A stretch of 64,000 nucleotides of DNA from an uncultured Alphaproteobacteria bacterium (GTDB taxonomy: Bacteria > Pseudomonadota > Alphaproteobacteria > RF32 > CAG-239): the NCBI GenBank assembly GCA_934277545.1, contig CAKQUG010000007.1:1-64000 (forward strand), given 5' to 3'. Position numbers and translations under genes: made by a program. The notes beneath the pieces are model-generated. The model ran no database searches and was not told where the DNA came from. It saw only the letters and a program-made list of their open reading frames with translations. Below, piece by piece: positions 41,426 through 51,061 of this stretch; position 1 is the first letter of the stretch; each line of letters starts with the position of its first letter.

Positions 41426-44400
41426 GAATTTTCTCCATTTTTTGCGAATCTATTTTCAATGGCTTATGATTATAGTACTTAGCCACAAGTTTCAAGTGCG
41501 GATTGGTGTTTTCAGCCGCAAAATCCAACATCGCGTAATTTTCACCGTTTTCACGATAAAGAGATAAAACCGCTCTGTTATCATTTTCTATAAATAATTT
41601 ACGAATCTGCAAAGGCTTTGTTGACAACGTAATTTCTACCGGTTCAATCTCCGTATTCAGGGCATATTTCATCAGATACAGCAATTTTTCCTGCTCCGGC
41701 TGATAATTGCTTGGCGAATACAACCTGCCATAGCGCAAATCCCACAAGTTGCCGTAAGTCCATTCGTGATAGTCCAAATTCATATCCACAAAATCGGCGC
41801 TGATTTCCCAAACCTGAAACTGCGTGTCAAATTTGATATACGCGGCCTTGGAACCTCGCCCCAAGTCAATATTTATATCGCCCAAATCAAAACGCTGTAT
41901 CAAATTATCACCGTTTTTAAGCTCAAATTCTATCACTTTTGACGCAGCATCATCAAGCGGAGCCAAGTTGAACAATCCCAAATTTTCGGCTTTGTTGGTT
42001 TTGCGTTCAAAAAATTCGGCATTGGCAAGCGTGGTCAACAAACGGCGGATTCTTTCCTGATACACAGGCATATTTTCGTGTCCCTCCAGCACCCATAAAC
42101 CGTCTTTTTTAATAAAGTGCAGTTCGGCTGAATTTGATTTCAGGCTGAGCGAATCGATATTGTTAAGGTTCTTTGACACCGCCGGAAACGCCGGTTTGCC
42201 CTCATAAGCGTCTACGCTGCTGCGATTACTTAAATAAACGGAAAGCAACGCCATTGCAAATATCAGCAAGCAGCCGCCGACCAGCCGAACCAGTTTTTTA
42301 TCAATCTTGAAGCCGATGCGGCGTTCCAAACTTCTTTGTTTCAGCACCTGCCGAAGTTTGACACTTAGAAGAATAAGCACCAGCAGCGCCGGTACAGCCA
42401 GCAAATTCACAAGGCTGACGGTATTATCAATTTTACGGATATCTGCAAAAGCCTGCTCGCGAATATCACTAAGCTGCTGACGCAGCTCATTCAGTTGCTC
42501 GCGCACTTTAGCAACCGCCGCCAATTCATCTGCCGTAAAGTTTTCACGCTCTTCAAAATCCTTTTTATTCCAAACTTCCTGCATTGCCTGTTTGGCTTTA
42601 TTTATCTTGGCAAAAATTGCGTCTTCCTGTTTTGTAAATTCCAGAGAATTTAGACGGCGCATTTTTTCTATGCCGCTAAACGGGTGGCTTTGCGCCGATT
42701 TTCCGCGAAGTTGCAGCAAATCATTGTCGTCCGTCAAATAATCTAAAGCATTCAAAACAAAATTGGCGTTATCAAAACTTTCTACCACATATTCCGAATC
42801 TAAAAACGATTTTTTGTTTCCCCAAAAAGTATCATATAAAAAGTCGGTGTCCGCCATAACAATCAAATCAAACGGATTTTCTTTTTGCAAGCCGATAACT
42901 TCGGCGGCAATAATTTTAGAATTGTCGTCCGGCTCAAAATAACGCAGAATTTTTTGCGGGTTTAAACCGTTAATCACCACATCAACCGGCATAATTTCTG
43001 AAATTTTTCCGGCGCGCAACAGCGGATAGAATGCAATTTTCTTTTCCTTGTACGCTTCCGGCTCCGGCATAATAACAGAAGTTGACGCCACTAAAATTTC
43101 ATTAAGGTTTTTGGTAACAGGATGAACCGGATTCATATTTTCGGCTTTAATTCTGAATTGTATCACATCTTGCGAAAAGGTCGGGTTTGTCTTATAGTCA
43201 GCCGAAGCGTCCACGGTAATGGAATTACCCAAATCAGCCACAACATAGTCTTTATAAAACTTTATGTGCCAAAAATTTTCCAATTCTTGCGCATCGGTGC
43301 CTTTTAAATAGCGATTTTCGGCAGAGTAAAGCCGTGACGCCTCGTTTGCCGGGTCTAAAAGCATTAAGATTTTACCGCCGCTTTGCGAATATTTCTTAAT
43401 TCCGGCAATGTATTCCGCCGGAAAATTATCGGGATAAAACAACAATAGCGCATCAAATTTACGATTAAAATCTTCCGGACGAACAATGTTGGTTATATCG
43501 TAATTTTCATTCAGCAAATCAATAATTTTCCACGGCTGTCCCAAAAATGTACTGTCTTTGCTGTTTGAACCGAATATCGGCAGACCGGTTATCACTCCCA
43601 AACTTTTCTTTTGGTGGTGCAACTGACGGATTTTGGTAATTAAATCCTGTTCCAAATTACCGGCTCGCTCCTGGGCAAAAAACGGAATAACCTGCTTATT
43701 TTGTAAAGTATCTTCTAAAGTCAATCCGAATAAAGCATTTTGATTTAAATCAATCAACGGAATCGGCTGCAAACCGTTTGCCAAAGCAATATCTTCTTCC
43801 GCGCTCAAAAACTTTGGCTGATAAATTTTATAATCAAAATTTCCGTTTGAAACATTGCGGCATTTTTTCAAAAGCAGACGAATATTGTCAAAAACCTCGC
43901 GCAAAGCCGGATTACGCTGTTCCAAAATCGGTGAAAAATAAAGTTTTGCCAACACCGGCTCCGGCAGATTTTGTAGAACTTTTTTTGAACTCTCGGTTAA
44001 AGTAAATATCTTTTTTTCGGTAGCGTCTAATTGAATGTTGCGTGTCAGAACGTTGGCTAAAATATTTATTCCCAAAAAAGCAATAAGCAGCATTACCCAT
44101 GCCGTTAGATAATAACCACGGCTGTTTGACTTCAGCCAGCCTGAAGTACCGGCGGTTTTAAAGTTGATAATTAAAATGGTTGTAAAGTTGAAAAAGAAAA
44201 TAATTGAGGCAAAAAAGATAACATCTCGCAATTCGGCTAAGCCCAGACTTAAAGTTGAAAAATGACTTAAGAAACTGAATGACGCTATCACATCAATAAT
44301 AGTATCCGGCAAGAACAAGCGGAAAAATGATAAAATATATTCAATTCCGCTCCAGAAAAACATCAAGTTGGCAATAACTGCCAGCACCAATGCTATTACC

Positions 44401-44879
44401 TGGTTTTTGGTCAGCGCCGACATGGTTTCAGAAATGGCAAGCATACAGCCGGCCAACACAAAACTTGCTAAATAGCCCAACGCTATAACACTGTTATCCG
44501 GTGTTCCTAAAATATTAACGGTTATCCAAAACGGAAAAGTCAATAATAACGCCAAACCGCAAAATAACCAAGCCGCAAAAAACTTGCCGCAAACCAAAGT
44601 GCGAATCGAAACCGGCATTGTTACCAACTGTACAATCGTTTTATTACGGAACTCCTCCGCCCACAAACGCATGGATATTCCGGGAATAAACAATAAATAC
44701 AGCCAAGGCTGAAAAGAAAACATTGACTGTAAATCAGCCTGCCCGCGATTAAAAAAGCCGCCGAAATAAAGAGTAAAAGAAGCGTTAAGCAGCAAAAAAC
44801 TCAGCAAATAAACATAAGCGAGCGGAGAAACAAAATATCTGAATAACTCGTTTTTACAAACAATCCAAAGTTTTTTCAT
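41412..44879 (-). CDS. GldF-GldG-DUF4340 fusion, ABC-2 permease with auxiliary domains
   Basis: A 1155-residue fusion. Residues 1-245 form an ABC-2 permease with six helices (GldF-like: FRYFVSPLAYVYLL, RLWAEEFRNKTIVQLVTMPV). After another helix (about 260-280) comes the GldG/ABC-auxiliary periplasmic domain (about 285-760, LDATEKKIFTLTESSKKVL). A coiled stretch and a helix pair (about 815-895) lead to a C-terminal DUF4340 domain (about 905-1155, LRYGRLYSPSNYQPEQEKLLYLMKY in part). GldAFG parts support gliding in Bacteroidetes, but fused relatives occur in non-gliding proteobacteria with unknown cargo. The ATPase gene lies 12 bases upstream. Confidence 0.85.
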   Translation of the reverse strand: MKKLWIVCKNELFRYFVSPLAYVYLLSFLLLNASFTLYFGGFFNRGQADLQSMFSFQPWLYLLFIPGISMRLWAEEFRNKTIVQLVTMPVSIRTLVCGKFFAAWLFCGLALLLTFPFWITVNILGTPDNSVIALGYLASFVLAGCMLAISETMSALTKNQVIALVLAVIANLMFFWSGIEYILSFFRLFLPDTIIDVIASFSFLSHFSTLSLGLAELRDVIFFASIIFFFNFTTILIINFKTAGTSGWLKSNSRGYYLTAWVMLLIAFLGINILANVLTRNIQLDATEKKIFTLTESSKKVLQNLPEPVLAKLYFSPILEQRNPALREVFDNIRLLLKKCRNVSNGNFDYKIYQPKFLSAEEDIALANGLQPIPLIDLNQNALFGLTLEDTLQNKQVIPFFAQERAGNLEQDLITKIRQLHHQKKSLGVITGLPIFGSNSKDSTFLGQPWKIIDLLNENYDITNIVRPEDFNRKFDALLLFYPDNFPAEYIAGIKKYSQSGGKILMLLDPANEASRLYSAENRYLKGTDAQELENFWHIKFYKDYVVADLGNSITVDASADYKTNPTFSQDVIQFRIKAENMNPVHPVTKNLNEILVASTSVIMPEPEAYKEKKIAFYPLLRAGKISEIMPVDVVINGLNPQKILRYFEPDDNSKIIAAEVIGLQKENPFDLIVMADTDFLYDTFWGNKKSFLDSEYVVESFDNANFVLNALDYLTDDNDLLQLRGKSAQSHPFSGIEKMRRLNSLEFTKQEDAIFAKINKAKQAMQEVWNKKDFEERENFTADELAAVAKVREQLNELRQQLSDIREQAFADIRKIDNTVSLVNLLAVPALLVLILLSVKLRQVLKQRSLERRIGFKIDKKLVRLVGGCLLIFAMALLSVYLSNRSSVDAYEGKPAFPAVSKNLNNIDSLSLKSNSAELHFIKKDGLWVLEGHENMPVYQERIRRLLTTLANAEFFERKTNKAENLGLFNLAPLDDAASKVIEFELKNGDNLIQRFDLGDINIDLGRGSKAAYIKFDTQFQVWEISADFVDMNLDYHEWTYGNLWDLRYGRLYSPSNYQPEQEKLLYLMKYALNTEIEPVEITLSTKPLQIRKLFIENDNRAVLSLYRENGENYAMLDFAAENTNPHLKLVAKYYNHKPLKIDSQKMEKILEQF

Positions 44880-44891
44880 GGTTAATTCTCC

Positions 44892-45614
44892 TTAATGCGC
44901 AGTTAACTTCCTAAACGCGTCAGCCAAATTTTCGGCTTCTGCCCTTTGCAATATTTCCGTTAATTTGCCATCGGCTTTTATCTGACCTTTATCCAGCAAA
45001 ATTATGCGGTTGCAGATTGTCTCTGCCTCTTCCAGTAAATGGGTGGAAATTAAAATAGTTTTGTCTTTTGCCATATTGGAAATAAGTTTACGGATATAGT
45101 CTTTTTGATTTGGGTCAAGTCCGTCCGTCGGCTCGTCCAAAAGAAGCAATGGCGGATTATTCAAAATGCTTTGCGCAAAACCTACACGGCGTTGATAACC
45201 TTTGGAAAGCGTTTCTATTTTTTGCTCAACAATTTCTTTAATATTGGCAATTTCAATAGTTTCTGTTACACGCTGTTGGTTAACTCCGCGCAATTCGGCC
45301 ATATAATTCAAAAACATTTTAACACTGACATCAGGATAAAGTGGCGAACCTTCCGGCAAAAAACCAATATTTTCTTTGGCAAACATCGGATTGTCGCTTA
45401 TGCTTTTTCCCAAAACGTCAATATTACCGGAAGTCGGCGCCAAATAACCGGCAATCATGTTCATCAAGGTTGATTTACCGGCGCCGTTTGGTCCCAAAAG
45501 CGCAATAATTTCCCCTTGGTGCGCGTCGAAAGTCAAGTCATCAGAGGCTTTAATGGTATCATAAATCTTGTTCAAATGTGATACTTTTAAGGTTATGTCA
45601 TTGTTTCGTTTCAT
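44892..45614 (-). CDS. ABC transporter ATP-binding protein (GldA-like)
   Basis: A 240-residue ATPase with Walker A GPNGAGKST, signature LSKGYQRRVGFAQ, Walker B LLLLDEPTDGLDPNQ and the switch histidine in ILISTHLLEEAE. It is the energy-coupling partner of the permease fusion encoded next, 12 bases away, and its start overlaps the end of the AnmK-like gene. Its cargo is unknown. Confidence 0.93.
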   Translation of the reverse strand: MKRNNDITLKVSHLNKIYDTIKASDDLTFDAHQGEIIALLGPNGAGKSTLMNMIAGYLAPTSGNIDVLGKSISDNPMFAKENIGFLPEGSPLYPDVSVKMFLNYMAELRGVNQQRVTETIEIANIKEIVEQKIETLSKGYQRRVGFAQSILNNPPLLLLDEPTDGLDPNQKDYIRKLISNMAKDKTILISTHLLEEAETICNRIILLDKGQIKADGKLTEILQRAEAENLADAFRKLTAH

Positions 45615-46701
45615 AGATTTCTCCTCCGGTCATAGGCTCATAAGCTCCGGTGGTTGTCGGATAAGTTATCGGCAAAGCATAAAGGCGGCGCGCCGTATTA
45701 AAAGCAGTTGCCTCAGCGCCGATATTTTTTAACTCTGAATTTAATTCTGTAATATTTTTTAAGGTTTGATTTTTGAAAATATGTTTCAAAAAACGTATCA
45801 AAGACGGATTTTTAGTTCCTTCTCCCGCAACATAAATTTCTGCAGGCAGTTCCGGTAAAAAATCTTGAGCCGACTGATAAATTGATTGGGCTATAAAAGC
45901 TGTGGCGGTGGCGGCTCCGTCTTCAAGCGACAGACCTTCCAAATGTTCTTTTTTATCACTGAAGCACAGAATATCTAAAGACTTCGGCGGATTTTTGCGC
46001 AAAAATTTGTGGTGCAACAAACTTTCCACAACCTGCACATGAATTTTTCCGGTAATTGCCAAACGTCCGTTATAATCAGTCTGCATATTGGCATGGCGGA
46101 ATGTCCAGTCTTCTATCATTGCCAATCCGGGAGCACAATCAAAAGCCAACAGCTCTCCTGACGCCCCCAAATATACCAAACTGCTTACGGCTTCTAAGTC
46201 TATAAACAAAGCCGGACGCTCAATATTTTGTCCCATTGCATTGAAAAACGCCGGCGTCAAAGGCGAGGCTTGTCCGCCCGAAAGCAAATCGGCTTTATGA
46301 AAGTGAGTTACAACCCGGCGCCCGAGCTTTCGCCCAAGTTCATGCCCCTGCTCCAGCTGATATGAACATTTATTAGCCGGGTCGTTGCAAATGGTCAGGC
46401 TGTCTATGCCGATTTCATCAAATTCCGAGGCGTGGCAAAAATCATTTACCGTTTCCACGTAAAAATCAGTCATCTCTCCCTGCAGTTGCTGAATTTCTTT
46501 ATTTTCCCGCAAAAGAGACAAATCGCAAACCCGTCTGCCGATAACCGCGCGAACTTTTGCCGCCAGAGGTTCTGGATAGGGAACAACTGCAGTTTTCAGC
46601 ACATTATGAACATCTATGCCGTCGGTATTAACTAACGCAAGTTCAATAGAATTTAAAGAAGCCCCTCCGAAAAGACCTAAAACTGTTATATTTTTTATCA
46701 T
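45598..46701 (-). CDS. Anhydro-N-acetylmuramic acid kinase-like protein with altered ATP motif
   Basis: AnmK recycles cell-wall anhydro-MurNAc by cleaving and phosphorylating it. This 367-residue protein follows the family fold: HFHKADLLSGGQASPLTPAF matches the D-x-A-x-GGQGAPLVPAF motif that contains the catalytic Asp, and PPKSLD and AYAYNAR-like TAFNTARRL-type regions are present. But the ATP loop GLMSGTSxDGxD reads GLFGGASLNSIE (residues 9-20), the GHGQT segment is lost, and DTGPGN reads DCAPGL. Kinase activity is therefore doubtful. It heads a four-gene operon and is divergent from tyrS. Confidence 0.75.
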   Translation of the reverse strand: MIKNITVLGLFGGASLNSIELALVNTDGIDVHNVLKTAVVPYPEPLAAKVRAVIGRRVCDLSLLRENKEIQQLQGEMTDFYVETVNDFCHASEFDEIGIDSLTICNDPANKCSYQLEQGHELGRKLGRRVVTHFHKADLLSGGQASPLTPAFFNAMGQNIERPALFIDLEAVSSLVYLGASGELLAFDCAPGLAMIEDWTFRHANMQTDYNGRLAITGKIHVQVVESLLHHKFLRKNPPKSLDILCFSDKKEHLEGLSLEDGAATATAFIAQSIYQSAQDFLPELPAEIYVAGEGTKNPSLIRFLKHIFKNQTLKNITELNSELKNIGAEATAFNTARRLYALPITYPTTTGAYEPMTGGEIYETKQ

Positions 46702-46779
46702 CTATACAAATCTCTTTTGTTGCAATGCCAAAATAATATGTTAATATGCGTTAAAATTTAGTATAAAGGACAAAAAACG

Positions 46780-48030
46780 ATGAACAAGTTTAAATCAGAA
46801 TTTCTGAACATTATGCACGAACGCGGTTTTTATAATCAATGCACAAATGAAGAAGGTTTTGACAACTATCTTTATGAATGTGAAAGCAAAGGTAAACCGG
46901 CGGTAGGCTATTTGGGTTCTGACCCGACGGGAGACAGTCTGCACGTCGGACACATTGTGCCGTTGATGATGATGCGCTGGTTTCAAAAATGCGGACACAA
47001 ACCTTTGACTTTGGTTGGCGGCGCCACTGCTCGCATCGGCGATCCATCGGGTAAAGATAAACTCCGCCCGTTTTTAGATGAAGCAACTTTGGCGCATAAT
47101 ATTGAAGGATTGAAAAAATCTTTCCGCAAGTTTTTAAAATTCGGCGACGGCGCCAACGATGCCGTGATGGTTGATAACTGGGATTGGTTTAAAGATATAA
47201 ACTATTTAGCGTTTTTGCGTGATATAGGCACTTGCTATTCGGTTAACCGCATGTTGACTATGGATAGTGTAAAAAGCCGTTTGGAACGCGAACAGCCGAT
47301 GTCATTTTTGGAATTTAACTATATGCTTTTACAAGGCTACGACTTTTGTCAGTTGCTGCAGAAATATAACTGCCGCGCGCAAATCGCCGGTGCTGACCAA
47401 TGGGGTAACATAACTTCCGGCACAGAGCTTGGCCGCCGCCGCTATGATACGGAACTGTTCGGTTTTACCAGTCCGATTTTGACAGATTCTTCAGGTAAAA
47501 AAATGGGCAAATCCGAAGGCAATGCGGTTTGGATTAACGATGAAAAATTGCCTGCATACGACTATTATCAATATTTCCGCAATATCGGAGATGCTGAAGT
47601 CGGTAAATGTCTGCGCGTGTTTACGGATTTACCGATGGACGAAGTGCGCCGTTTGGAGCAACTGAAAGATAAAGAAATCAACGAGGCAAAAAAGATTTTG
47701 GCGTTTGAGGCGACAAAAATTTGCCGCGGCTTAGATGAAGCGCAAAAAGCTCAAGACACTGCGGTTAAAACTTTTGAGCAAGGCGCTGCCGGCGGTGATT
47801 TACCAACTTTAAATGCTGATTTAAATACAGGTATCGGAGTTTTGGACGCTTTTTTGCAAATAGGCTTTGTCGCCAGCAAAGGCGAAGCCCGCCGTTTGAT
47901 TAAACAATCAGGCTTAAAAATTAACGATAAAGCGGTAACTGATGAAAATTATATTATCACATCTGCCGATATGGTTGACGGAACAGTCAAAATTTCGCAA
48001 GGTAAAAAGAAATTCGGATTGATTAAATAA
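46780..48030 (+). CDS. tyrS: Tyrosyl-tRNA synthetase
   Basis: Charges tRNA-Tyr with tyrosine. The 416-residue class I synthetase has the HIGH-type motif HVGH in DSLHVGHIVPL, the tyrosine site YDFCQLLQKYNCRAQIAGADQWGN (split here for length as YDFCQLL and QIAGADQWGN), the KMSKS-type loop KKMGKSEGNA and a C-terminal S4 RNA-binding domain (about 350-416). AAGGA precedes the ATG. A terminator follows. Confidence 0.97.
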   Translation: MNKFKSEFLNIMHERGFYNQCTNEEGFDNYLYECESKGKPAVGYLGSDPTGDSLHVGHIVPLMMMRWFQKCGHKPLTLVGGATARIGDPSGKDKLRPFLDEATLAHNIEGLKKSFRKFLKFGDGANDAVMVDNWDWFKDINYLAFLRDIGTCYSVNRMLTMDSVKSRLEREQPMSFLEFNYMLLQGYDFCQLLQKYNCRAQIAGADQWGNITSGTELGRRRYDTELFGFTSPILTDSSGKKMGKSEGNAVWINDEKLPAYDYYQYFRNIGDAEVGKCLRVFTDLPMDEVRRLEQLKDKEINEAKKILAFEATKICRGLDEAQKAQDTAVKTFEQGAAGGDLPTLNADLNTGIGVLDAFLQIGFVASKGEARRLIKQSGLKINDKAVTDENYIITSADMVDGTVKISQGKKKFGLIK

Positions 48031-48053
48031 GATTAAGTTTACTAAAAAGTTTA

Positions 48054-48083
48054 ATACCGTTCTGAAAAGAGCGGTATTTTTTT
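48054..48083 (+). terminator. Terminator of tyrS
   Basis: ATACCGTTCT and AGAGCGGTAT form a ten-base-pair stem with one G-U pair and a GAAA loop, followed by a T run. Confidence 0.9.
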
Positions 48084-48103
48084 ATATTTGACAATGAACT
48101 GAA

Positions 48104-48880
48104 TCAGTACATCATCAAATTATATTTAAGGTTAGAATTAACCTCTTCCGGTCCGTTGCGATAATCGCCTTGATACGAAAGCGTATAGCTGTAAACTAAA
48201 AAACCATACGGATTTTTGATGCGGTCTTCCGGCTTTTTAAAACGCATATTACCGTCGTAACCCACGCGCAAAGTGGCGCGCCAAACGTCAACTTTCGGCT
48301 TAGGGTTGTCTCGGGTAATGTCATAGGTTTTGAATTGCACCATCCACATGGAAAGAGACACACGCTTGGTCCAGTCTATTTCTATATAGCGCTGCAAGCC
48401 GATACTTTTGAATTGCTGGTCGGCGGTAGCAGCGTCTTTTTTCAAAAACTCGTCAAAAATTTCTTCGCTGGAATACCAGTATAAAATTGAATTTTTGCGC
48501 CATCTGTCTTTTAATTCGGCATAATCTTCGGTTACGGTATAGCGCAACACCATATAATCACGGATATATTGCTCGGCAATCAAGTCTGAGGCATAATAAT
48601 AGCGTTCGTCCCGTTCCATAACCTCAAGCTGATTGGTATCTTTGTTTATTACAAAAAGCCGAGGCTGGACATGCTGTTCAGGCAATATCATATAGATGAT
48701 ACTGGCAATAATCATGTTAAAACAAATACTGAGACAGGTTACCATTACCAAAAAGCGTGATGTCCACAAATATCTGCGTTCGGGAAAAGCATCAACATGG
48801 ACACGTTCGGGAAAATATCCCAAAACATCGGGCGATTCTTTTTCTTTGTATTTAAATAAGGTGCCTAAAATTGAAACCAT
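48104..48880 (-). CDS. VirB8-like type IV secretion component
   Basis: A 258-residue inner-membrane protein. A cytoplasmic N-terminus (about 40 residues) and one helix (about 44-66) precede a periplasmic NTF2-like domain. The patterns YIRDYMVLRYTVTEDYAELKDRW and the near-terminal NPYGFLVYSYTLSYQGD match VirB8 (canonical NPLGFxVxxY). VirB8 bridges the core of type IV secretion machines. No other virB gene is in the window, so its system lies elsewhere or is reduced. It is divergent from the TolC-like gene. Confidence 0.72.
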   Translation of the reverse strand: MVSILGTLFKYKEKESPDVLGYFPERVHVDAFPERRYLWTSRFLVMVTCLSICFNMIIASIIYMILPEQHVQPRLFVINKDTNQLEVMERDERYYYASDLIAEQYIRDYMVLRYTVTEDYAELKDRWRKNSILYWYSSEEIFDEFLKKDAATADQQFKSIGLQRYIEIDWTKRVSLSMWMVQFKTYDITRDNPKPKVDVWRATLRVGYDGNMRFKKPEDRIKNPYGFLVYSYTLSYQGDYRNGPEEVNSNLKYNLMMY

Positions 48881-49001
48881 GTCGATTTATACCTCAAATT
48901 TGCGTTTAGTTGTATGATATAAGCAAAAGTGTAACAAAATGTTAATTTTTAGCGATTATTATTATGGCAGAATAAATGAAGTATACTTTAAGGAAATAAC
49001 C

Positions 49002-50885
49002 ATGAAAAAACTACTGTTTTTGATGATGAGTTTTTTAGCCGTTTCCGGCTGTGTTAAAAACAACTCTTCTTATAAGAACGGACCGGACGCCGCTTATTAT
49101 TCCGATTGGGACAGAGCCGTGCGCTATGATGTGGATATGCAAAACATGTATGCCAACGCGCCGCTGAAATTGGAAAAACCGATAGATATGTATATGTCTA
49201 TGGCGCTGGCTCTTAAATATAACTACACCGGGCGAATGATTCGCTATCAGGAAAGTTTGGTCAAAGCCGGAAAATCGGCATACTCCCAACTGCCTGAAAT
49301 TGCCTCTAATGCCGGCTACATCAACACCAACAGCAACGAGCACACCAGTCCGGATTTGAAAGTTGCCTGGAACGTTTTGGATATTTCCACTTTATATTAT
49401 ATGAATAATTCTCCGGAATTTAAACAAAACGTGGCTGTGGAACAAAGCCGCAAAGTTATTCAAAACATTTTGCAGGAAGCCCGCGTTTTATATTGGAAAG
49501 CTCTGACGGCTCAGCGCTTGATTCCGGTTATTGACGACACGATTGAGCATATAACTCTTGATGTGGATGAAATGAACGCCAAAGCCAAAGAATTAGCCTT
49601 GCAGGGGCAAAATCCGTCTACCGAAGAGCTGGTTAAAAAACGTAAATATATGGAAGCAGTAAAAAAACTTTCAGCCTTAAAACGCGACATGGAAACAGCT
49701 CACGAGCGTTTGGCGTCTTTAATGGGATTGCATCCGGCCACTCAATTTACGTTGGTAGGTAAAGAATACGGAAACTTTGCTCTGCCGGAAATTAAATCTA
49801 ATCTTTCGCGTTTGGAATGGCTGGCTTTAACCAACCGCCCGGAATTGAAGGTTCATGACCTTTTGACAGGTAACGATGATTTGGAACTTATAATTTCAAA
49901 CTTCCGCGATGACAACGGCAGCGGCTATAAAAACAGCCCGAACACTTATAACCAAAAATGGTGCATGGCGGCAAAAGAAGCCTCCATGCAGGTATATGAG
50001 GATTCCCGCAGCACAATCAATCAACAAACAATGACCGCTTTGCGCCGTCAACGCATGACTTCGCTGATTTTGAACCAGGTTTATATTGCTTGGGCTCGCT
50101 ATACATCGGCAACCGAAGACTATCAAATTGCCTTTGAAATTGCCGGTACTTCAGAAAATATTGCTGAAGACGTAACTTCGGCTAACGGTAGTCAGGCAGA
50201 AAAAAGTCAGCTTGAAGCCGCCCGTGCCATTGCCGATGAAACCAAGGCTTCTTTAGCTTATGTTGATTTGCAGGACGCCCTGGGAACTTTGTACGCAACA
50301 ATCGGTTTGGACGCTGTTCCGTATTATATGCTTAACGAATCGCCGTCTAAAATTGCCATTGCACTACGCGACAACTTAGATAAATGGCGTCAAGGCGAAT
50401 TTATACCGGATAACCGTCCGTATTTGATGGATATTCCAAGCCGCCGTCCGCCGGTAAACTTATCATCCGAAAAATTGTTGCCGGACGTAACTTATGAGAC
50501 CGGCGAGCATATAAAAATTGAAATTCCTAATTCAGCATTTGAAAAAATGGGCTGGAAACCTGGAACTTTCACAACTAAAGCAGGTTTAATCGATGATTCC
50601 CCATTGCCGAAATGGCTGAAATATAATTCAAAAGCTCAAATGTTTACCGGTATGGCTATGCCTAAAGACGGCGGAGTTTATAAGATTAAAATTTATGCTT
50701 TGGATAAAAACAACAACATCGCTTACTTGACCTTTAAGCTGACTATTATTGAAGTTTATGTACCGTCAATCAATGTGCGCGGTCTCAATAAAACTCGTAA
50801 GGCTACAGTGATGAAACGCTGTCACGGCAACCAATGCACTGATGAAACATTGGACGACGTGCAAGTGTTTGCGCCGGTCAGATAA
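49002..50885 (+). CDS. TolC-like outer-membrane efflux lipoprotein with C-terminal cadherin-like domain
   Basis: A 627-residue protein. The leader MKKLLFLMMSFLAVSGC ends in a lipobox (VSGC). Residues about 55-460 are long helices of the outer membrane efflux protein type, in two repeats (ALALKYNYTGRMIRYQESL and later WLALTNRPELKVHDLL). The C-terminal part (about 495-600) resembles a dystroglycan/cadherin-like Ig domain: LPKWLKYNSKAQMFTGMAMP, then GGVYKIKIYALDKNNNIAYL. TolC relatives form trimeric export channels; the added domain is unusual. The ATG at 49002 follows AAGGA. No pump genes adjoin it, but a VirB8-like gene is divergent from it. Confidence 0.8.
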   Translation: MKKLLFLMMSFLAVSGCVKNNSSYKNGPDAAYYSDWDRAVRYDVDMQNMYANAPLKLEKPIDMYMSMALALKYNYTGRMIRYQESLVKAGKSAYSQLPEIASNAGYINTNSNEHTSPDLKVAWNVLDISTLYYMNNSPEFKQNVAVEQSRKVIQNILQEARVLYWKALTAQRLIPVIDDTIEHITLDVDEMNAKAKELALQGQNPSTEELVKKRKYMEAVKKLSALKRDMETAHERLASLMGLHPATQFTLVGKEYGNFALPEIKSNLSRLEWLALTNRPELKVHDLLTGNDDLELIISNFRDDNGSGYKNSPNTYNQKWCMAAKEASMQVYEDSRSTINQQTMTALRRQRMTSLILNQVYIAWARYTSATEDYQIAFEIAGTSENIAEDVTSANGSQAEKSQLEAARAIADETKASLAYVDLQDALGTLYATIGLDAVPYYMLNESPSKIAIALRDNLDKWRQGEFIPDNRPYLMDIPSRRPPVNLSSEKLLPDVTYETGEHIKIEIPNSAFEKMGWKPGTFTTKAGLIDDSPLPKWLKYNSKAQMFTGMAMPKDGGVYKIKIYALDKNNNIAYLTFKLTIIEVYVPSINVRGLNKTRKATVMKRCHGNQCTDETLDDVQVFAPVR

Positions 50886-50903
50886 GTTTTGTTTTTCACA
50901 CTT

Positions 50904-50934
50904 AAAAGCCTTGCTTCTTCAGCAAGGCTTTTTT
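50904..50934 (+). terminator. Terminator of the TolC-like gene
   Basis: A perfect 12-base-pair stem, AAAAGCCTTGCT and its complement, with a five-base loop and a T run. Confidence 0.92.
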
Positions 50935-50996
50935 GTATAAAATATCATCACTTATCTTTTGCGTTCCGTTTACGGAGCAGACGTCAATCATAACCA

Positions 50997-51027
50997 AAAA
51001 AGAGTGCAAATTGCTTACACTCTTTTT
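50997..51027 (-). terminator. Terminator of the addAB-trxA operon
   Basis: AAAAAGAGTG pairs with CACTCTTTTT around an 11-base loop, followed on the minus strand by further T residues, 35 bases after the trxA stop. Confidence 0.8.
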
Positions 51028-51061
51028 CATTATGATGATTTTATCTCATATCAAGTTTTTC

